Of a stretch of 28,191 nt of DNA, positions 25,454-28,191 are shown in pieces. Position numbers and translations under genes: made by a program. How positions within the stretch are numbered: position 1 is the stretch's first letter; the number at the start of each line of letters is the position of its first letter. Origin of the DNA: Blastocatellia bacterium (GTDB lineage: Bacteria; Acidobacteriota; Blastocatellia; Pyrinomonadales; Pyrinomonadaceae); the NCBI GenBank assembly GCA_003488005.1, contig DNND01000036.1:1-28191 (forward strand), written 5' to 3'. The notes beneath the pieces are model-generated. The model did not search any database and was not told the DNA's origin. It saw only the letters and a list, made by a program, of their open reading frames with translations.

Positions 25454-25474
25454 GCCGGGGCCTTTCGGTCCGGC
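25454..25474 (+). terminator. Candidate terminator hairpin after gmhA
   Basis: The sequence gccgg...ccggc with inner ggcc/ggtc pairing forms a hairpin 5 bp after the gmhA stop. It is followed by tgactcattgttt, which is only moderately T-rich. Weak to moderate support. Confidence 0.4.
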
Positions 25475-25758
25475 TGACTCATTGTTTATCATTGGCAAAA
25501 GCATTTGTTAGGGAAACTGCTTGACAGATATTATCGATGCCTTTAGGCTCAGGGGCGAATCAGCCAGTCGACCTTGACCACGGTTACTTACCCAGAAGCC
25601 GTTCCACCACACAACTTTGGTGAGAATTTTTCAAGGAACAAGTTGAGTCGTCTCTAGTTTCCAAGATACAGATTTTTTGAATCGCGGTTTGCGGCCCACA
25701 AACCAACTCCGATAAGTTCCGCTTTACGCCTGCCGCATTACCAATTTCTAAACATTTG
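25475..25758. other. Intergenic region upstream of the LuxR-type gene
   Basis: About 280 bp without a gene separate gmhA's hairpin from the regulator. It contains the promoter candidate at 25521-25549. If that promoter is used, the transcript has a leader of about 200 nt; I see no recognisable riboswitch in it. Confidence 0.5.
25521..25549 (+). promoter_or_regulatory. Candidate sigma70-type promoter for the LuxR-type gene
   Basis: A consensus -35 box TTGACA at 25521-25526 is followed after 17 bp by TAGGCT at 25544-25549, a weak -10 box. It is the best promoter-like match I see upstream of the regulator gene at 25759. Confidence 0.4.
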
Positions 25759-26412
25759 ATGTTCCCCCAAAAAAGACAAATCAGCGCGAAGGTCGATCCA
25801 GAAACCTACCCTTTAGGCGAGCAGAACGAACGCGCAACTGATGGTCCGGCAAAAGCACTGGTGGCTTTGAGTCACAGTGCGGTTGAACGCCGGCTCTATA
25901 GCTCGATGCTGGTCGCGCAGGATGCGATCAATGATGGCGGCAACGGTGGCCAACTCTTCACGGCGCGCAGCCTGATGACGTTAACGGGAATTCAAAGCCT
26001 GAGCACTGTCAGGCGTGGGCTTGAAGGCCTGGTTAGCAAGTTCAGTGTTGAGCGCGAAGGCCGCGCGCACGCTGACGGACCACGCGACCAAAGCGTTGCC
26101 TATCGAGTGTTTCCTCCTGAAGAAGTAATCGCGCGCCGGAATGAAAATGGTTTTGTCACTTACGGAAAAGGGATTGCCAGCGGCGGCAGCAATCGTTCCT
26201 ACGAGCGAGTAATCCAACGAGTTGCGGAGAATAAAAACCTGAGCCGTCGCGAGGCCCAGGTGGCGTTGTGTTGCGTCGAGGGCTTGACCAACGCCGAGAT
26301 TGGACTGCGCCTGATGGTTACAGAGCAAACAGTGAAGTTTCACTTGCGCCACATCTTTATAAAGTTTGGCGTGAAGCGCCGAGCAGAATTGATCTCGCGA
26401 TTGTTGTTGTGA
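25759..26412 (+). CDS. LuxR-type HTH transcriptional regulator without receiver domain
   Basis: The 217-residue protein has a C-terminal LuxR/GerE-type helix-turn-helix (~150-217) with LSRREAQVALCCVEGLTNAE, then TEQTVKFHLRHI and RAELISRLL. The N-terminal half (~30-115) contains a segment, ARSLMTLTGIQSLSTVRRGL, that resembles a winged-helix recognition region, but lacks the Asp pocket and Lys of a response-regulator receiver. I prefer the ATG at 25759 to the TTG at 25756. It is followed by a small Lys-rich protein and a Wza-like exporter, so it may control exopolysaccharide production. Its signal is unknown. Confidence 0.82.
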   Translation: MFPQKRQISAKVDPETYPLGEQNERATDGPAKALVALSHSAVERRLYSSMLVAQDAINDGGNGGQLFTARSLMTLTGIQSLSTVRRGLEGLVSKFSVEREGRAHADGPRDQSVAYRVFPPEEVIARRNENGFVTYGKGIASGGSNRSYERVIQRVAENKNLSRREAQVALCCVEGLTNAEIGLRLMVTEQTVKFHLRHIFIKFGVKRRAELISRLLL

Positions 26413-26416
26413 GGTG

Positions 26417-26449
26417 AATTTCGAAGTTCGAATTTCGAATTTCGAAATT
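26417..26449 (+). terminator. AT-rich TTCGAA hairpin after the LuxR-type gene
   Basis: A 9-bp stem aatttcgaa (26417-26425) pairs with ttcgaaatt (26441-26449) across a 15-nt loop that itself holds TTCGAA units, followed by TT. It begins 5 bp after the stop codon. Related TTCGAATTT strings occur at 28018-28097, so it may be a repeat that serves as terminator. Confidence 0.45.
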
Positions 26450-26465
26450 TTGACAAGCTGACGCC

Positions 26466-26528
26466 GCCTCGCGTAGAGGCTTCCCTAACGGGTACCGCGT
26501 GTTGCCATTCGCCGCAAATTTGCGAATG
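26466..26528 (+). promoter_or_regulatory. Structured leader candidate upstream of the small Lys-rich gene
   Basis: Successive local hairpins are visible: gcctc-gcgta-gaggc at 26466-26480, a short ccctaacggg, and cattcgc/gcgaatg at 26506-26528 with a 9-nt loop. A gggacggaag string follows before the start codon at 26575. The density of stems suggests a folded 5' leader, but I cannot match it to a known riboswitch class. Confidence 0.35.
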
Positions 26529-26574
26529 AAGAGACAGGCTGGGACGGAAGTGTATCTATTGGACGGTTCAAGTT

Positions 26575-26862
26575 ATGAGCGCCATTAAGACGACGAAGAA
26601 GAAGAAAAAAACGAAAAAGAAGAAGACCGCGCTCGTCGTCTGCCGTGACCGCAAGGAGTTCTGGACGACGCAGGCGCAGTTTTGGCAGTGGGCAAGGGAA
26701 GGAATTGTCACAAAAACCCAGGATAACCCGCTGACCGGGACCTTTAACCGGGAACACGAAGAGCTGATGGTCTTATTGAGCAACACGGTTCTGAACCTGG
26801 CCCATCCGAATCATATGCGCGAGGCGCTGCTGTCGCGGCGCATGGGCATGTCGGGCAAATAG
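26575..26862 (+). CDS. Small conserved-looking protein with a Lys-rich N terminus, function unknown
   Basis: This 95-residue protein is not one I recognise. Residues 5-18 are almost entirely Lys and Thr, which would favour nucleic-acid or polyphosphate contact. The rest is a compact, probably helical region with KEFWTTQAQFWQWAREG, a GTFNREHEELM segment and a C-terminal AHPNHMREALLSRRM. There is no signal peptide or membrane segment. It sits between a LuxR-type regulator and a polysaccharide exporter on the same strand. The mixed hydrophobic and charged pattern beyond the Lys tract argues that it is a real gene rather than chance coding. Confidence 0.65.
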   Translation: MSAIKTTKKKKKTKKKKTALVVCRDRKEFWTTQAQFWQWAREGIVTKTQDNPLTGTFNREHEELMVLLSNTVLNLAHPNHMREALLSRRMGMSGK

Positions 26863-26912
26863 AGACTGAGTAACCAGCCGACTTAATTCACCGAAAGAGC
26901 ACGCACTAACAT

Positions 26913-26920
26913 AAGAGGAG
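26913..26920 (+). promoter_or_regulatory. Ribosome-binding site fixing the exporter start
   Basis: AAGAGGAG lies 8 nt before the ATG at 26929. A second in-frame ATG at 26977 would shorten the signal-peptide n-region but has no such site, so 26929 is preferred. Confidence 0.7.
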
Positions 26921-26928
26921 TTATTAAG

Positions 26929-28017
26929 ATGTTTCAGACAAGCCCCAATCACACCAAGCCCCTTAACGAGCAAACGATGTTTCGCCGTCTGGCCGTTGGC
27001 GGTACCTTGCTCGTTGCCCTTACGGCAACCGGTCTGGTTGCATCCGTCAGCGCGCAAGTGACGGCGAATTCACCGGCCTCGGCGAATCCCGCAAGCGAGT
27101 CAGTCAGTGTCTCGCAAGCGCCGGCCGCAGTCGCGCTCGCAGCTTCTCAGCCCGACGATCGCTATCGCATTGGTCCCGGAGACGTTCTCGACATACGAAT
27201 TTTCAACCGGCCCAATCTTTCGCGGGATGCAGTGCGCGTTGAAGGCAACGGCATGATTCGCATGCCGCTGATCGACACTGAGATTCAGGCGGCCTGCAAA
27301 ACCGAGGGCGAGCTGGCAGCGGAAATCTCGCGCGGCTACATCAAGTTTTACAAGAACCCGCAGGTTGACGTCTTTATCAAGGAGTATCACTCAAAGCAGG
27401 TTGCGATAATTGGTGAGGTAAACGAACAAAGTCGTTTTGAGTTGCAGCGGCGCATTCGTTTACTTGACCTTTTGACCTACGCGAAAGGCCCAACGAGCAA
27501 GGCGGGTCAAACAATCAATATCGTCCATGGGCCGCCGAACATGGCCTGCCAACAGGCTCCTTCTGAGCCGGAGGACATTAGCAAAGCTCTTTCCAGTTAC
27601 AAGCTTAGCGAGACACTCATGGGATACCCGCAGGCCAACCCTTATCTCGAACCAGGGGATACAGTCACGCTACCTCTAGCCGATCAGATTTACGTGGTGG
27701 GAAATGTGTTTAATCCGCTGACCATTCCTTTGAAAGAGCCAATTACACTTTCGCGCGCCGTGGCCATGGCCGGCGGTGTCAAACAGGACAGCAAGAAAGA
27801 CAAGGTGCGGATTGTGCGCCAGCAGCCGGGCAGCGCTACCAGAACAGAACTTCTGGTTGACCTGCAGGCGATTGAAAAGAAACACGCGGATGACGTGGCG
27901 CTTTTACCCAACGACATTATCGACGTGCCCCTTTCGGGCAGTAAAAGCTTCTTACGCAGTTTGCTGAGCACGGTGGCGCCGTCAATTTCATCGCTGCCCG
28001 TACGCGTCATTCCTTAA
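26929..28017 (+). CDS. Wza-like polysaccharide export protein (poly-export and SLBB domains)
   Basis: The 362-residue protein belongs to the outer-membrane polysaccharide export family. A signal peptide with a long n-region ends near SVSAQ (~43); there is no lipobox Cys, unlike E. coli Wza. The poly-export domain starts at ~82 with YRIGPGDVLDIRIFNRPNLS, then has VRVEGNGMIRMPLI and VDVFIKEYHSKQVAIIGEV. SLBB-type beta-grasp segments follow, including LEPGDTVTLPLADQIYVVGNV and LSRAVAMAGGV. The C-terminal ~25 residues are moderately hydrophobic and could form the outer-membrane helix. It is expected to work with a chain-length/tyrosine-kinase protein, likely just beyond the window edge, in exopolysaccharide or capsule secretion. 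Confidence 0.9.
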   Translation: MFQTSPNHTKPLNEQTMFRRLAVGGTLLVALTATGLVASVSAQVTANSPASANPASESVSVSQAPAAVALAASQPDDRYRIGPGDVLDIRIFNRPNLSRDAVRVEGNGMIRMPLIDTEIQAACKTEGELAAEISRGYIKFYKNPQVDVFIKEYHSKQVAIIGEVNEQSRFELQRRIRLLDLLTYAKGPTSKAGQTINIVHGPPNMACQQAPSEPEDISKALSSYKLSETLMGYPQANPYLEPGDTVTLPLADQIYVVGNVFNPLTIPLKEPITLSRAVAMAGGVKQDSKKDKVRIVRQQPGSATRTELLVDLQAIEKKHADDVALLPNDIIDVPLSGSKSFLRSLLSTVAPSISSLPVRVIP

Positions 28018-28097
28018 AATTTCGGAATTCGAATTTCCAAATCAGCCGCGGATAAACGCGGATGACGCAGGTCAGAATTTCGGATTTCGAATTTTGA
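28018..28097. repeat. TTCGAATTT palindromes flanking a CCGCGGAT half-element
   Basis: Strings aatttcggaattcgaattt (about 28018-28036) and gaatttcggatttcgaatttt (about 28075-28095, trimmed here) surround cagccgcggataaacgcgga at about 28043-28062. The latter equals one arm of the inverted repeats at 7419, 8293 and 20690, and the former resembles 26417-26449. It looks like a nested insertion of repeat families between the exporter and the next gene. Confidence 0.6.
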
Positions 28098-28101
28098 GGC
28101 G

Positions 28102-28161
28102 ATGAACAAGCACGACTTGAAACAAGAAGGAGACCAGGCTGTTACCGAAATTCTCGAATAA
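28102..28161 (+). CDS. Possible 19-residue leader ORF
   Basis: An ATG at 28102 opens a 19-codon frame (starting MNKHDLKQEGDQ) ending TAA at 28161. It overlaps the possible ribosome-binding site and start of the next gene, so it could be a translational leader, or chance. No strong ribosome-binding site precedes it. Confidence 0.2.
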   Translation: MNKHDLKQEGDQAVTEILE

Positions 28162-28191
28162 CAATGCCTTGCGTCCGGGTGTCATGAGGTC
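28139..28191 (+). CDS. Possible 5' end of the next gene, cut by the window edge
   Basis: An AAGGAG at 28127-28132 is followed after 6 nt by CTG, opening a frame (LLPKFSNNNALRPGVMR) that stays open to the right edge. CTG is a rare start; an in-frame ATG lies at 28184. By position after a Wza-like exporter this could be a chain-length determinant/tyrosine kinase, but the visible residues are too few to say. Confidence 0.25.
   Translation, partial: MLPKFSNNNALRPGVMR

Noticed and set aside
26461..26574. Cyclic di-GMP (GEMM) riboswitch
   Set aside because: A gggacggaag string looked similar to part of the motif, but the conserved first-half string, GAAA tetraloop and receptor could not be placed.

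Overview
The window looks like a chromosome segment of a Gram-negative, respiring soil-type bacterium, most likely an acidobacterium (Blastocatellia-like). This is inferred from gene content and style only: many secreted multiheme c-type cytochromes, a carboxypeptidase-regulatory-domain beta-barrel, a secreted GlcG/HbpS-like protein, an outer-membrane polysaccharide exporter, a heptose-phosphate isomerase for LPS, and many intergenic palindromic repeats. No rRNA, tRNA or CRISPR array was recognised.

Layout. Positions 1-339 hold a REP-like hairpin cluster and no gene. On the minus strand, 340-3083 encodes a translationally coupled pair: a lipoprotein peptide-type substrate-binding protein and NagZ. 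The core is 3261-20689, a large electron-transfer locus. The plus strand has a cyclic-nucleotide-binding / four-[4Fe-4S] / membrane cytochrome b fusion (3261-5735) and an FHA / single-TM / heptaheme cytochrome (5985-7418). The minus strand has a run from 13667 down to 7623: a secreted two-domain GlcG/HbpS-like protein, an unknown exported protein, two related nonaheme cytochromes and a tetraheme cytochrome. The plus strand then has an outer-membrane beta-barrel (13815-15947), a VapBC toxin-antitoxin pair (16005-16640) and a 1350-residue decaheme cytochrome with a C-terminal LVIVD-type beta-propeller (16637-20689) that overlaps vapC by 4 bp. mutS follows (minus), then a Y1 HUH transposase of IS200/RAYT type flanked by REP-like hairpins, gmhA, and the start of an exopolysaccharide locus (LuxR-type regulator, a small Lys-rich protein, a Wza-like exporter, and possibly the first codons of another gene).

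How the core may work (inference). The Fe-S/cytochrome b fusion resembles the Fe-S and membrane subunits of quinone-linked respiratory complexes, but no molybdoenzyme catalytic subunit is present. Electrons could pass between the quinone pool, the membrane-anchored heptaheme protein, the exported tetra- and nonaheme cytochromes, and the barrel plus decaheme-propeller protein at or beyond the outer membrane. About 39 c-type heme sites are encoded. Two of the inner-membrane redox proteins carry cytosolic signalling domains (cNMP-binding and FHA), which suggests electron flow gated by a second messenger and by Ser/Thr phosphorylation. I regard this as the most novel feature of the window.

Intergenic space is rich in structured repeats of at least six kinds. 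One lies inside the signal-peptide region of a cytochrome gene, and another directly abuts, and partly supplies, the stop codons of two cytochrome genes.
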